Assembly: GCA_038232655.1 (NCBI GenBank)
Contig: JBBSNM010000067.1
Location: 1 to 15,712 of the forward strand
Reading direction: 5' to 3'
Origin: JACCVL01 sp038232655
GTDB lineage: Bacteria > Actinomycetota > Actinomycetes > Propionibacteriales > Nocardioidaceae
DNA: 15,712 nt
In this document: positions 1 through 8,395 of the stretch, in pieces
Layout: each line of letters begins with the position of its first letter
Numbering within the stretch: the stretch's first letter is position 1
The notes under the pieces: generated by a model
Told to the model about the DNA's origin: nothing
The model's input: only the letters and a program-made list of their open reading frames with translations
The model's database searches: none
Made by a program: the position numbers and the translations under genes

Positions 1-11
1 CCGGGGCTGAT

Positions 12-425
12 GTGAGCGTCCTGGCCGAGCCTGCGGCCAGGCTCGATCGCGACCATCGGCAGCCGGCCCGCTGGCTACGCGGATCTACCGGCATGGTGAC
101 CGCGGAGGCCGCGGTCGTGCTGCCGGTGCTGGTGTGCGTCAGCGTCGCCCTCGCCTGGCTGGTACTGGTCGCGGTGGCACAGCTGCAATGCATCGACGCC
201 GCCCGCGAGGTGGCGCGGCTGCATGCACGGGGGGACGGCGATGCGGTCGTGTCCGACGCCGTCGGCCGGTTGGCCCCCGCGGGCGCCCGGTGGGATGTGG
301 TCGACCGCGACGGGTTGGTGGTGGCGTCGGTCAGCGCCGAGGTGCGTCCCCGGCTGCCGATCGTCGGTCGCCTGCCCGCCGTCGACCTTGCCGCAGACGC
401 GGCGGCCGCCGAGGAGCCACGGTGA
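12..425 (+). CDS. TadE-like pilus assembly/secretion protein
   Basis: The 137-aa product looks like a TadE-type minor pseudopilin of the Tad/Flp secretion-pilus family. A basic N-terminus precedes a prepilin-peptidase-like site: G27 is followed by MVTAE, so a glutamate (E32) sits at +5, and then comes one hydrophobic membrane segment (about residues 33-56). A short extracytoplasmic domain follows. The GTG at 12 is preferred over the ATG at 93 because the latter would remove G27 of the processing site. An upstream TGA lies at 8-10, so this gene is probably the continuation of a tad operon that starts outside the window. Its stop overlaps the next gene by four bases (GTGA), implying translational coupling. 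Family known: TadE-like proteins in Actinobacteria next to a helicase. Exact role in pilus assembly is inferred. Confidence 0.75.
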   Translation: MSVLAEPAARLDRDHRQPARWLRGSTGMVTAEAAVVLPVLVCVSVALAWLVLVAVAQLQCIDAAREVARLHARGDGDAVVSDAVGRLAPAGARWDVVDRDGLVVASVSAEVRPRLPIVGRLPAVDLAADAAAAEEPR

Positions 426-811
426 TCGGGTCGTGCGTCGCCGCGCTGGCCGCTCGCGCCGGGCGAGCGGGCTCCCCTGAGCGCGGAGTCGCCGCGATGC
501 TCTCGGTTGCGGTGATGGCGCTGCTGATGATGACAACTCTCGTCGCGGTCGGTGCCGGGCAGGTGGTGGCTGCCCGGCACACCGCAGCCGCGGCCGCCGA
601 CCTGGGCGCGCTCGCTGGCGCGGCCGATGGGCTCGGGCCGGGCAGCTGCGTCGCAGCCGTCGATGTCGTGCGCGCCAACGGCGCCGAGCCGGTCAGCTGC
701 CAGTTGATCGGCGCCGACGTCGTGGTCACCGCCGTAACGCCGACCGAGCCCGTGCTGGGGGTGAGCTGGCGGCTGGAGTCGACGGCCCGCGCCGGACCAA
801 GCCGCGGGTGA
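422..811 (+). CDS. Helicase-neighbourhood TadE-like protein (Rv3654c type)
   Basis: The 129-aa product starts at a GTG overlapping the preceding stop. It has one membrane segment (about residues 22-45), then ARHTAAAAADLGALAGA, which matches the R-x-x-A-x-x-AAD-x-AALA pattern after the helix in TadG/Rv3654c-like proteins. A short external domain carries two cysteines (in GSC and VSC) in the positions usual for these proteins. The family is commonly found beside the large helicase gene in Actinobacteria, as here. It is probably a membrane-anchored component of a Tad-type pilus or secretion apparatus. No +5 glutamate follows the candidate cleavage glycine (ERG-VAAML), so processing by prepilin peptidase is doubtful. 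It ends convergently with the LapA-like gene. Confidence 0.75.
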   Translation: MIGSCVAALAARAGRAGSPERGVAAMLSVAVMALLMMTTLVAVGAGQVVAARHTAAAAADLGALAGAADGLGPGSCVAAVDVVRANGAEPVSCQLIGADVVVTAVTPTEPVLGVSWRLESTARAGPSRG

Positions 812-839
812 CGCCCCGGTGCGGAGGTGCCGGCTGCCG

Positions 840-887
840 GTCGAGGGGTCGGTCAGTCGAGGGGTCGGTCAGTCGAGGGGTCGGTCA
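840..887. repeat. 16-bp tandem repeat, three perfect copies
   Basis: The unit GTCGAGGGGTCGGTCA occurs three times without interruption (840-855, 856-871, 872-887), followed by a degenerate GTCGCGGGG. It sits between two convergent genes. On the minus strand each unit begins with TGA, and the stop codon of the LapA-like gene (885-887) is the TGA of the first unit met on that strand. Confidence 0.9.
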
Positions 888-1289
888 GTCGCGGGGCGCC
901 GATGTGCGGTGGTCGGTGTCGCCGCCGTCCGATCGGGTGCCGGGGCTCGTCCGGGTGGACTTGCCGGTGCCCCCACCGGACCGCGCCGGGGGGCCGCCGC
1001 TATCGCGGCTGGTGTCGCGGGTGCTGGTGGCCGGCTGGCTCTCGGCCTCCCGTCGCAGCTGCTTGACCTCCTTGCGCCGGCGGTTGCTTCGCCGCACACC
1101 GCCGACCATCAGCGCCAGGCCAAGCAGCGCCAGCAGCGCACAGGCGGCTCCGATGCCGAAGACGCCGGCGGCCGTGGTATCGACGTCGAAGCCGGGCAGG
1201 TCGAGGGCGACGGGGTCACCACCCTGGCGGACGATGATGACGGCGACCACGGCCACCACGATCAAGATGATGACGCCGAGAACAACCAT
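885..1289 (-). CDS. Small LapA/DUF1049-like two-helix membrane protein
   Basis: The 134-aa product has two hydrophobic segments (about residues 2-20 and 41-63) joined by a short loop ending in GFDVDTTAAGVF. A basic stretch (VRRSNRRRKEVKQLRRE, 65-81) and a polar, low-complexity tail follow. This layout resembles actinobacterial LapA-domain (DUF1049) proteins, small inner-membrane proteins of unknown biochemical role. The ATG is supported by a strong ribosome binding site (GGAGG, five bases upstream). The gene lies 82 bp downstream of the helicase on the same strand, so co-transcription is possible. The stop codon falls within a tandem repeat, so repeat copy-number changes cannot lengthen the protein. 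The family call is moderately confident; function is unknown. Confidence 0.7.
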   Translation of the reverse strand: MVVLGVIILIVVAVVAVIIVRQGGDPVALDLPGFDVDTTAAGVFGIGAACALLALLGLALMVGGVRRSNRRRKEVKQLRREAESQPATSTRDTSRDSGGPPARSGGGTGKSTRTSPGTRSDGGDTDHRTSAPRD

Positions 1290-1371
1290 CGTTCCTCCAC
1301 ACTCACTTGGGCCGACGCAGTCCGGGTCGGGGTCAGGGCAGGGGCACGCGCCACGTGCCGCAGCACCGACT

Positions 1372-3759
1372 CTATGCCTGGGCGGCGCCCTCCACCGGGT
1401 CCGGGCACTCCGACAGCAAGGTGTCGAGCAGGACCACGGCGCCACCCTTGTGCAGCGGCTCGTTGCCGTTGCCGCACTTCGGCGACTGCACGCACGACGG
1501 GCAGCCGTCACGACACGCGCAGGACACGATCGCCGTCCGGGTCGTACGCAGCCATGCTGCCGCGACCGCGTAGCCCCGCTCGGCAAAGCCCGCCCCACCG
1601 GGGTTCCCGTCGTAGACGAACACCGTGAGCCGGCCGGTGTCTCGGTGCAGCGCGGTGGAGACGCCGCCGATGTCGGTGCGGTCACAGGTCGCGAACAGCG
1701 GCAGCAACCCGATCGCCGCATGCTCCGCGGCATGCGCGGCCCCGGGCACGTCACGGCCCGCGAGCCCGCAACTTCGCAGCCGCTCCGCGGCCAGCGTCCA
1801 CCACACGGCCGTCGTCGCCAGCTGCCGTGGCGGCAGGTCGAGCGGTTCCTCACCGATGACCTCGCCGGTGTGCAGCCGCCGGCGTAGGAAGGCGACCACC
1901 TGGTTCGTGACCTGCACGCTGCCCACGGTGACCGTCGCCGACCCCCAACGACGGGTCTCGCGGTGCGCGACCACGTCGATGTCGGTGACCTCGCGCGCCG
2001 TGGTGGTCCAGTCGGGGTCGGCCTGCTGCACCAGTGCGCAGCCGCCGTCGAGGTCCAGCTCCTGCACGATGTAGCTGCATCCGCGGTGCAGGTACACCGC
2101 GCCGGTGTGCACCGCAGCCGGTGCGGCCGAGGCGTCGACGGTGCCGAGCACCTTGCCGTCCGGGCACTCCACGATCTGCACCGCGGCACCGCCGCTGGAG
2201 CGGATGTCGGCGAGCTCGCAGGCGCGGTCCCGCCGGGTCCAGAACCAGCCACGGGGGCGTCGCCGCAGCATCCCCTCGGCGACCAGCGCCGCCACCCCGG
2301 CCTCCGCCTTCGCTCCGAACAGGCCGAGGTCCGCCTCGGTGAGCGGCAGCTCCTGCGCGGCGGCGCACAGGTGCGGGCCGAGCACGTAGGGGTTGTCGGG
2401 GTCACTGACAGTTGCCTCCACGGGCCGGCCGAGCAGCGCCTGCGGGTGGCGCACGAGGTAGGTGTCGAGCGGGTCGTCGCGGGCGACCAGCACCCCCAGC
2501 GACGACCGACCGCGGCGACCGGCACGGCCGATCTGCTGCCACAGGCCGGCACGGGTGCCCGGATACCCCGCCACGAGCACCGCGTCGAGCCCGACCAGGT
2601 CGACGCCCAGCTCGAGTGCGTTGGTGGCGGCGGCGCCGGTGAGACGACCGTCCTTGAGCTCGCGCTCCAGGGCGCGCCGATCCTCCGGCAGGTAGCCACC
2701 TCGGTAGGCCGCGACGGTTCCGCTCAGCGCCGGGTCCACCTCGCCCAGCTGCCGCTGGGCCGACAGCGCCACCGTCTCCGCACCGCGACGGGACCGGACG
2801 AAGGCGAGCGTCCGGATGCCGTCGAGCACCAGGTCGGTGAGCAGGTCAGCGGTCTCAGCCTGGGCGGAGCGCCGCACCGGTGCGCCCCGCTCACCTGCCT
2901 GATCGGTCAGTGGCGGCTCCCACAACGCGAGCGCACCAGCACCGCGAGGCGACCCGTCGTCGGTCACCGCGTCGACCGCGAGACCGGTCAGGGTCGACGC
3001 GCACCCGGCGGGCTCCGCGACGGTTGCCGAGGCAAGCACGAACGTCGGCGTGGCGCCGTAATGGGCTGCTAGCCGCCGCAGCCGCCGCAGCACCTGCGCC
3101 ACGTGGGAGCCGAAGACGCCCCGGTAGTGGTGGCACTCGTCCACGACGACGAAGCTCAGCCCGGACAGCAGCCGGGCCCACCGGGCGTGTCCTGGCAACA
3201 GCGAGCGGTGCAGCATGTCCGGGTTGGTAGCCACCCAGGTCGCATGGTCGCGGGCCCAGTCGCGCTCGCGGCGGGGCGCGTCGCCGTCGACGGCCACGGC
3301 GCGCAGCGAGCGCAGGCCGTCGCCGACCTCGGCGAGGGCGGCGAGCTGGTCGTGCGCCAGTGCCTTGGTGGGGGCGATGTACAGCACGGTCGGCGTCGTG
3401 TCGCGCGGTCGGGCGGGTGCGGCGGCGGCAACCAGCGTGCTGAGCCCCGGCAGCAGGTAGCCCAGCGACTTGCCCGACCCGGTGCCGGTGGCGAGCACGA
3501 CATGGCCGCCCCCCCAGGCCCGCTCCGCCGCCTCGACCTGGTGACTCCAGGGCCATTCGACCCCGCTCGCGCGCAACCGCTCAACCACCTCCGGCGGTAC
3601 CCACGTCGGCCACGGTGTCGGCCGGCCGGCCCGGGCGGGCCAACGCAACAGGTGAGTGAGCCGGCCGTCGCGGCCGGGTCGGCTCGCCAGCCGTTCAAGC
3701 AGGGCCACCGGATCACCGTCGCGGACCACCCCCGCCGCGGTGGCTGCACGCACCGACAT
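1372..3759 (-). CDS. DEAD/DEAH-box helicase with C-terminal cysteine cluster (MrfA/Rv3649-like)
   Basis: The 795-aa product is a superfamily 2 helicase with all core motifs: Walker A (ATGTGSGKS, 90-98), APTKALAHDQL, motif II as DECH (207-210), SAT (244-246), and QxxGRAGRRGR (408-418). The C-terminal third ends in a cysteine cluster, CACRDGCPSC then SPKC (C747, C749, C753, C756, C762). This is typical of DUF1998/MrfA-type helicases; MrfA in Bacillus is implicated in mitomycin lesion repair. A role in DNA repair is therefore an inference from the family. The ATG at 3759 is preferred because homologues begin shortly before the VALLERL segment. An in-frame ATG at 3816 would add 19 residues, and no strong ribosome binding site decides between them. 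The gene diverges from bldG. Confidence 0.9.
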   Translation of the reverse strand: MSVRAATAAGVVRDGDPVALLERLASRPGRDGRLTHLLRWPARAGRPTPWPTWVPPEVVERLRASGVEWPWSHQVEAAERAWGGGHVVLATGTGSGKSLGYLLPGLSTLVAAAAPARPRDTTPTVLYIAPTKALAHDQLAALAEVGDGLRSLRAVAVDGDAPRRERDWARDHATWVATNPDMLHRSLLPGHARWARLLSGLSFVVVDECHHYRGVFGSHVAQVLRRLRRLAAHYGATPTFVLASATVAEPAGCASTLTGLAVDAVTDDGSPRGAGALALWEPPLTDQAGERGAPVRRSAQAETADLLTDLVLDGIRTLAFVRSRRGAETVALSAQRQLGEVDPALSGTVAAYRGGYLPEDRRALERELKDGRLTGAAATNALELGVDLVGLDAVLVAGYPGTRAGLWQQIGRAGRRGRSSLGVLVARDDPLDTYLVRHPQALLGRPVEATVSDPDNPYVLGPHLCAAAQELPLTEADLGLFGAKAEAGVAALVAEGMLRRRPRGWFWTRRDRACELADIRSSGGAAVQIVECPDGKVLGTVDASAAPAAVHTGAVYLHRGCSYIVQELDLDGGCALVQQADPDWTTTAREVTDIDVVAHRETRRWGSATVTVGSVQVTNQVVAFLRRRLHTGEVIGEEPLDLPPRQLATTAVWWTLAAERLRSCGLAGRDVPGAAHAAEHAAIGLLPLFATCDRTDIGGVSTALHRDTGRLTVFVYDGNPGGAGFAERGYAVAAAWLRTTRTAIVSCACRDGCPSCVQSPKCGNGNEPLHKGGAVVLLDTLLSECPDPVEGAAQA

Positions 3760-3896
3760 GATCGTCTGAGTCTCGCACGCCCGACGATCGACGCCTGCCG
3801 TTGCCGGGCGCATCATGGTTGAATGCCCGCGAACGGGCCGAATCCATGTCCGATCTCGACCTCGAGCCTCGGGGGGCCCGACACGAAGGAGACTCC

Positions 3897-4232
3897 GTGG
3901 ACCTGTCGCTGCTGACGTACGAGGAGGGTGATTGGACGGTGATCGCCGTCGGCGGTGAGATCGACGTCTACACCGCGCCCAAGCTTCGTGACGCCCTGGT
4001 CGACCTGGTCAACAAGGGTCGCTACCACCTGGTGGTGGACGTCGAACAAGTCGACTTCCTCGACTCCACCGGCCTCGGCGTGCTCGTGGGCGGGTTGAAG
4101 CGGGTTCGGGCAAACGACGGCGGCCTGCGGATCGTGTGCACCCAGGAGCGGCTGCTCAAGATCTTCCGCATCACCGGTCTCACCAAGGTCTTCGCGATCC
4201 ACGACACCGTCGCCGCCGCTACCGAAACCTGA
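3897..4232 (+). CDS. bldG: BldG-type anti-sigma factor antagonist (STAS domain)
   Basis: The 111-aa product is a single STAS domain, close from memory to Streptomyces BldG. It shares GGEIDVYTAPKLRDAL, the HLVVDVEQVDFLDSTGLGVL core and the LLKIFRITGLTKVF end. The phosphorylatable serine is S57 in DSTGLG. When unphosphorylated, such proteins bind an anti-sigma factor and free its sigma factor; BldG controls development and antibiotic production in Streptomyces. A GTG start is chosen over the upstream in-frame ATGs because GAAGGAG lies about six bases before it and the length then matches the family. The next gene follows after 9 bp, which fits the known bldG/anti-sigma pairing. The divergent helicase shares the upstream region. 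Confidence 0.93.
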   Translation: MDLSLLTYEEGDWTVIAVGGEIDVYTAPKLRDALVDLVNKGRYHLVVDVEQVDFLDSTGLGVLVGGLKRVRANDGGLRIVCTQERLLKIFRITGLTKVFAIHDTVAAATET

Positions 4233-4241
4233 CCTGCACCC

Positions 4242-4685
4242 ATGACACAGGTCCGCCTCGACGTGCTCCCCGACGCGGCGTACGTGCGGGTGGCGCGGCT
4301 GGTGGCGGTGTCGATGGCGCGGCTGAGCGGCGTCGACGAGGAAGTCGTGGAAGACGTCCGGCTCGCCGTGGGGGAGGCCTGCGGTCGGGCGGTCGCAGCT
4401 CACCTGCAGCACGGACTGGTCGAGCCGGTGAGCCTCAGCTTTGAGGGCGGCCGGGGACTCGCAGCCAGCGTCGTCGACCGCGTCGGGCTGCCAGCCGCAC
4501 GTGGGCACGACGCCGTCGCCGTGTTGCTGGCAGCCTCCGCGGACCGTCCCGGCGCCGATGTGGATCTCGTCGCCGGTGACGCACCGGCGGTGCTGGCGCT
4601 GCTGGAGGGCCTGGCCCAGCAGGTGGAGGTGCGCACCGGCGCCGACGGGACCATGGTCGACCTACGCTGGGGCACCGCAGGCTGA
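4242..4685 (+). CDS. GHKL/HATPase-like anti-sigma factor, partner of BldG
   Basis: The 147-aa product occupies the place of the anti-sigma factor gene (SCO3548/ApgA type) directly behind bldG. Its N-terminal half fits the RsbW-like fold: helix VEDVRLAVGEACGRAV with the conserved glutamate E45. The N-box asparagine expected four residues later is arginine (R49). The later ATP-binding glycine boxes are also poorly visible (only a DRVGLPA segment around 79-85). Such proteins bind a sigma factor or the STAS antagonist and may phosphorylate the STAS serine. Here ATP binding and kinase activity are doubtful from sequence. The gene is surely co-transcribed with bldG because of the 9-bp gap. Function in signalling is inferred from position and partial motif. 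Confidence 0.75.
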   Translation: MTQVRLDVLPDAAYVRVARLVAVSMARLSGVDEEVVEDVRLAVGEACGRAVAAHLQHGLVEPVSLSFEGGRGLAASVVDRVGLPAARGHDAVAVLLAASADRPGADVDLVAGDAPAVLALLEGLAQQVEVRTGADGTMVDLRWGTAG

Positions 4686-4692
4686 CGGTGCT

Positions 4693-4721
4693 CCGCGGGC
4701 CGGCTGCATGGCCGGCCGCGG
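4693..4721. terminator. GC-rich hairpin after the bldG operon
   Basis: An 11-bp stem (CCGCGGGCCGGC against GCCGGCCGCGG, with one bulged G) encloses a TGCATG loop, just after the stop at 4685. There is no U-run, only TTGTCG, as is common for actinobacterial terminators. It probably separates the bldG operon from hppA. Confidence 0.45.
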
Positions 4722-4864
4722 TTGTCGATACGGTACCTGCGGCTCCGCTTGTGCGTGGGCCGGCAGCTGGCCCTGACCGTGACCCGGCATCTTGACGCCG
4801 GAGCACGAGCCGCAGGTGTCAGCTGTCGTTGTCGAGCGGGGTGCTTCCCCTGGAGGAGTACGTA

Positions 4865-7156
4865 ATGTCGCGGGTCCCCCTCGCCGCCGCCGGCGTGGAC
4901 GTGTCTCTCGACGGCGGCAACACCACGGTCGTGGTCGTCGTCGCCGTGGTCGCGCTGGTGGCGCTGGTGATGGCGGGCATGTTCCGCCAGCAGGTGCTGG
5001 TCGCCGACGAGGGCACCGAAAACATGAAGACGATCGCCAAGGCGGTGCAGGAGGGGGCCTCGGCCTACCTCACCCGGATGTTCCGGACGCTGGCCCTGTT
5101 CGCCGTGGCCGCGTTCGCGCTGCTGTTCGTGCTGCCCGGCGCGGCCGACATCCGCATCGGTCGCTCGGTGGCCTTCCTGTTCGGCGCCGGCTTCTCGGCA
5201 CTGATCGGCTACCTCGGCATGTCGCTGGCCGTACGCGCCAACGTGCGCGTCGCCGCCGCCGCTCGGGGGGGTGACCGCGACCTCGGGATGCGCATTGCCT
5301 TCCGCACCGGCGGCGCCGTCGGCATGGCCACCGTCGGGCTCGGCCTGCTCGGGGCGGCCGTGGTGGTGCTGTACTACCAGGGCGACGCGCCCAGCGTTCT
5401 CGAGGGCTTCGGCTTCGGCGCGGCCCTGCTGGCGATGTTCATGCGGGTCGGTGGCGGCATCTTCACCAAGGCGGCCGACGTGGGCGCCGACCTGGTCGGC
5501 AAGGTCGAGCAGAACATCCCCGAGGACGACCCGCGCAACGCCGCGACCATCGCCGACAACGTGGGCGACAACGTCGGCGACTGCGCCGGCATGGCCGCCG
5601 ATCTGTTCGAGTCCTACGCGGTGACGCTGGTCGCGGCCCTGATCTTGGGCTCGGCGGCCTTCGGCTCGCAAGGTCTGGTCTTTCCGCTCATCGTGCCCGC
5701 CATCGGCACGCTGACCGCCATCTTGGGTGTGTTCATCACCCGGCCGCGGGCCGGCGAGAGTGGCCTGACGACCATCAACCGGTCCTTCTACATCTCCGCC
5801 GCCGTCGCGGGCGTGGTGTCGTCGATCGCCGCCTTCGCCTACCTGCCCACCTCGTTCGGTGACCTCGACGGCGGCATCAGCAACGGCGAGGGCAACCCGG
5901 CGCTGATCGCCGTGATCGCGGTGCTGCTCGGCATCGTGCTGGCCGCTGTGATCTTGTCGCTGACCGGCTACTACACCGGCACCGACCATCGGCCGGTCAA
6001 GGACGTCGGCAAGACCGCCCTCACCGGCGCTGCGACCGTCATTCTGTCGGGCCTTTCGGTCGGCTTCGAGTCCGCCGTCTTCACCGCGCTGGTCATCGGC
6101 GGCGCAGTGTTCGGTGCGTTCCTGCTCGGAGGCGCCTCGGTGACCGTGTCGCTGTTCGCCGTGGCGCTGGCCGGCACCGGCCTGCTCACCACCGTCGGGG
6201 TGATCGTCGCGATGGACACCTTCGGCCCCGTCAGCGACAACGCCCAGGGCATCGCCGAGATGTCCGGCGACGTCGACGAGGACGGTGCGCAGATCCTCAC
6301 CGACCTCGACGCGGTGGGCAACACCACCAAGGCCATCACCAAGGGCATCGCGATCGCCACCGCCGTGCTCGCGGCAACCGCGCTGTTCGGGTCCTACACC
6401 GATGCGATCGTCACCGAGGCCGGCGAGGCGATCGACCCCAACGAGCTGTTCTCGGTCGTGAACCCCGACGTGCTCGTCGGCGTGGTCATCGGCGCGGCGG
6501 TGGTGTTCCTCTTCTCCGGGCTGGCCATCAACGCGGTCTCGCGGGCGGCCGGTGCGGTCGTGTTCGAGGTGCGCCGGCAGTTCGCCGAGATCCCCGGGAT
6601 CATGGCCGGCACCGGACGGCCCGAGTACGGCAAGGTCGTCGACATCTGCACCCGCGACTCGCTGCGCGAGCTGGCCACACCCGGCGTGCTGGCGATCCTC
6701 GCCCCTGTCGCGGTGGGCTTCGGTCTCGGCGTCGGCCCGCTGGCCGGCTTCCTCGCCGGTGCGATCGGCACCGGCACGCTGATGGCGGTCTTCCTCGCCA
6801 ACTCCGGCGGCTCCTGGGACAACGCCAAGAAGCTGGTCGAGGACGGCGCGCACGGTGGCAAGGGGTCCGAGGCGCACGAGGCCACCATCATCGGCGACAC
6901 CGTCGGCGACCCGTTCAAGGACACCGCCGGACCGGCGATCAACCCGCTGCTCAAGGTGATGAACCTGGTGTCGCTGCTGATCGCCCCGGCGATCGTGTCC
7001 CTGTCGATCGGCGACGACGCCAACGTCGTGCTGCGGGTCGGCATCGCGCTCGTCGCGGCCGGCATCATCGCTGCGGCGCTGGTGATCACCACGCGCCGTC
7101 CGGTGTCGATCGGCGACACCGACAACAGCGAGGCGAAGGCAGCCTCGGCTGCTTGA
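4865..7156 (+). CDS. hppA: K+-independent H+-translocating pyrophosphatase
   Basis: The 763-aa product is a full-length membrane pyrophosphatase that couples PPi hydrolysis to proton export. It has many hydrophobic segments and the catalytic blocks DVGADLVGKVE (205-215), EDDPRNAATIADNVGDNVGD, and near the C-terminus DNAKK and GDTVGDPFKDTAGPAINPLL. The cation-dependence site reads GNTTKAITKG with lysine at 489 and threonine at 492, the pattern of K+-independent H+ pumps; K+-dependent enzymes have alanine there. The ATG at 4865 follows GGAGGAG, so it is preferred over the upstream GTG at 4829. The gene sits alone behind a hairpin, and a weak stem (AGCCTC/GAGGCT, 7141-7160) covers its stop codon. 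It converges with the sulfotransferase gene. No oddities were seen. Confidence 0.97.
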   Translation: MSRVPLAAAGVDVSLDGGNTTVVVVVAVVALVALVMAGMFRQQVLVADEGTENMKTIAKAVQEGASAYLTRMFRTLALFAVAAFALLFVLPGAADIRIGRSVAFLFGAGFSALIGYLGMSLAVRANVRVAAAARGGDRDLGMRIAFRTGGAVGMATVGLGLLGAAVVVLYYQGDAPSVLEGFGFGAALLAMFMRVGGGIFTKAADVGADLVGKVEQNIPEDDPRNAATIADNVGDNVGDCAGMAADLFESYAVTLVAALILGSAAFGSQGLVFPLIVPAIGTLTAILGVFITRPRAGESGLTTINRSFYISAAVAGVVSSIAAFAYLPTSFGDLDGGISNGEGNPALIAVIAVLLGIVLAAVILSLTGYYTGTDHRPVKDVGKTALTGAATVILSGLSVGFESAVFTALVIGGAVFGAFLLGGASVTVSLFAVALAGTGLLTTVGVIVAMDTFGPVSDNAQGIAEMSGDVDEDGAQILTDLDAVGNTTKAITKGIAIATAVLAATALFGSYTDAIVTEAGEAIDPNELFSVVNPDVLVGVVIGAAVVFLFSGLAINAVSRAAGAVVFEVRRQFAEIPGIMAGTGRPEYGKVVDICTRDSLRELATPGVLAILAPVAVGFGLGVGPLAGFLAGAIGTGTLMAVFLANSGGSWDNAKKLVEDGAHGGKGSEAHEATIIGDTVGDPFKDTAGPAINPLLKVMNLVSLLIAPAIVSLSIGDDANVVLRVGIALVAAGIIAAALVITTRRPVSIGDTDNSEAKAASAA

Positions 7157-7185
7157 GGCTCCGCGAGCGCACCCAGCCTCGGCCG

Positions 7186-8319
7186 TCACGCCTCCGGCGG
7201 GGTCCGGCGTAGCCGAGCGGGCAGCAGCCGGCGCGCCAGCTGCCGGGTGCTGCCGGACAGCCGCGCCGAAGCCCCGGCGACCAGCCGGCCCGCGCCGCGG
7301 CGGCGTCGCGCTGCCTCGTCCACCAGCAGCTCGGCCAGCGCGTACGCACCCGCCGCCGCCACCTCGTCGGCGGCCGGCGCGGCCGGCGCACCTGGGTCGC
7401 CGTACACCGGCTGCAGCTCGGCCAGGTCGCCCACCACGGCGTACCCACGCTGGGCCAGGGTGTCGATCATCTCGGCCGCGACGTCGTCGAACCAGCCACG
7501 CAGCTCGTCAGGCACCCGGGCGCGGCTGCCGTCCGAGCGCCCGGCCAGCACCTGCTGGGCCAGTCCGCCCTTGACCAGCGGCGCGTAGTCGGGCCAGTCC
7601 AACCGCCCGCCGAGCGCCTCGTTGACCCGGCGCACCAGCTCGGCGTCGGCCAGCCCGAGCGAGGCGTTGACCCGCGGTGCCGCGGCGTCGTAGTCGGCCG
7701 GGGCCAGGCCCACCACGGCGCAGCAGCGCTCCCACAACAGGGTCGACGGTGCACCCGGTGGCGGCACCGTGATCAGGTGCACCCGATCGACGGGGACCCG
7801 CTGCGACCAGCGCTCGAGGATCTCGGCGGTGTCCTGCTGCCGCCAGAAGATCCGCGCGCCCCGTCCCTTGCGGGCACCGGTGACCTGTTCCAGGTAGCGC
7901 TCGTACGACAGTGTCTGGTTGTTCTTCACCATCTCCTGCCACACCGCGGGCACCTGCCGGCCGAGGTCGCGGGCGGTCAGCACGACATGCAGCTCGGCGT
8001 CGCCCAGGTCGTCCAGCGCCCGGTCGACGAGCTCGGTCGGCGCGCCGGCGAGCAGCTCGTGGGACACGATCACCGATTCGCCGCCGAAGGCACGTACCTC
8101 ACCGACCAGCCGGTCCCACGCGCCCTGCACACCGGGGTCGTCGTAGCCACCGAACCGCAGCCCACGCAGGTCCAGGGTGGCGCGGAAGTGGGCGTCGGCG
8201 TGGTCGCCGGGATACAGCACGCCGCGTTGCCGCAACCTGCCGCGGTTGCGGAACAGCACCGCCTGCAGGTACGTGGTGCCGGTCTTCGGCGCCCCGATGT
8301 GCAGGTACGCGCGGGTCAT
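7186..8319 (-). CDS. Sulfotransferase-family protein
   Basis: The 377-aa product begins with MTRAYLHIGAPKTGTTYLQ; GAPKTGTT (residues 9-16) is the 5'-phosphosulfate-binding loop of PAPS-dependent sulfotransferases. A second block, VVLTARDLGRQVPAVWQEMV, fits the 3'-phosphate-binding region. The C-terminal 60 residues are alanine- and arginine-rich with no recognisable domain. The predicted reaction is transfer of sulfate from PAPS to an unknown acceptor; the substrate cannot be read from sequence. The start is supported by GAAGGAC about eight bases upstream. It is a monocistronic-looking gene, convergent with hppA (29-bp gap) and divergent from a methyltransferase relic. Its presence between hppA and the methyltransferase position may be a lineage-specific insertion. 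Confidence 0.8.
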   Translation of the reverse strand: MTRAYLHIGAPKTGTTYLQAVLFRNRGRLRQRGVLYPGDHADAHFRATLDLRGLRFGGYDDPGVQGAWDRLVGEVRAFGGESVIVSHELLAGAPTELVDRALDDLGDAELHVVLTARDLGRQVPAVWQEMVKNNQTLSYERYLEQVTGARKGRGARIFWRQQDTAEILERWSQRVPVDRVHLITVPPPGAPSTLLWERCCAVVGLAPADYDAAAPRVNASLGLADAELVRRVNEALGGRLDWPDYAPLVKGGLAQQVLAGRSDGSRARVPDELRGWFDDVAAEMIDTLAQRGYAVVGDLAELQPVYGDPGAPAAPAADEVAAAGAYALAELLVDEAARRRRGAGRLVAGASARLSGSTRQLARRLLPARLRRTPPEA

Positions 8320-8395
8320 GACAACCGTCCTTCGACGTCAGGGGCGCCGTCGTGCACGCCGGGGTGCTCAGCGCTGGAGCGTATCGGAGCGCGCC

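Noticed and set aside
808..1887. 359-codon plus-strand frame after the TadE-like pair
   Set aside because: Opposite the LapA-like gene and helicase, begins in the tandem repeat, and shows no family features.
1290..2699. Upstream extension of the LapA-like frame into the helicase
   Set aside because: It is an out-of-frame shadow of the helicase; the strong ribosome binding site and hydrophobic start at 1289 define the real gene.
1963..3072. 369-codon plus-strand frame opposite the helicase
   Set aside because: No domain, antisense composition, no ribosome binding site.
3801..3896. Longer N-terminus for BldG from ATG 3801 or 3846
   Set aside because: The extension is not similar to BldG, and GTG 3897 has the ribosome binding site and family length.
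4400..7189. 929-codon open frame on the minus strand
   Set aside because: It lies opposite hppA, whose protein is fully conserved. Composition is the His/Asp/Arg/Gly-rich pattern of an antisense frame in GC-rich DNA, with no domain.
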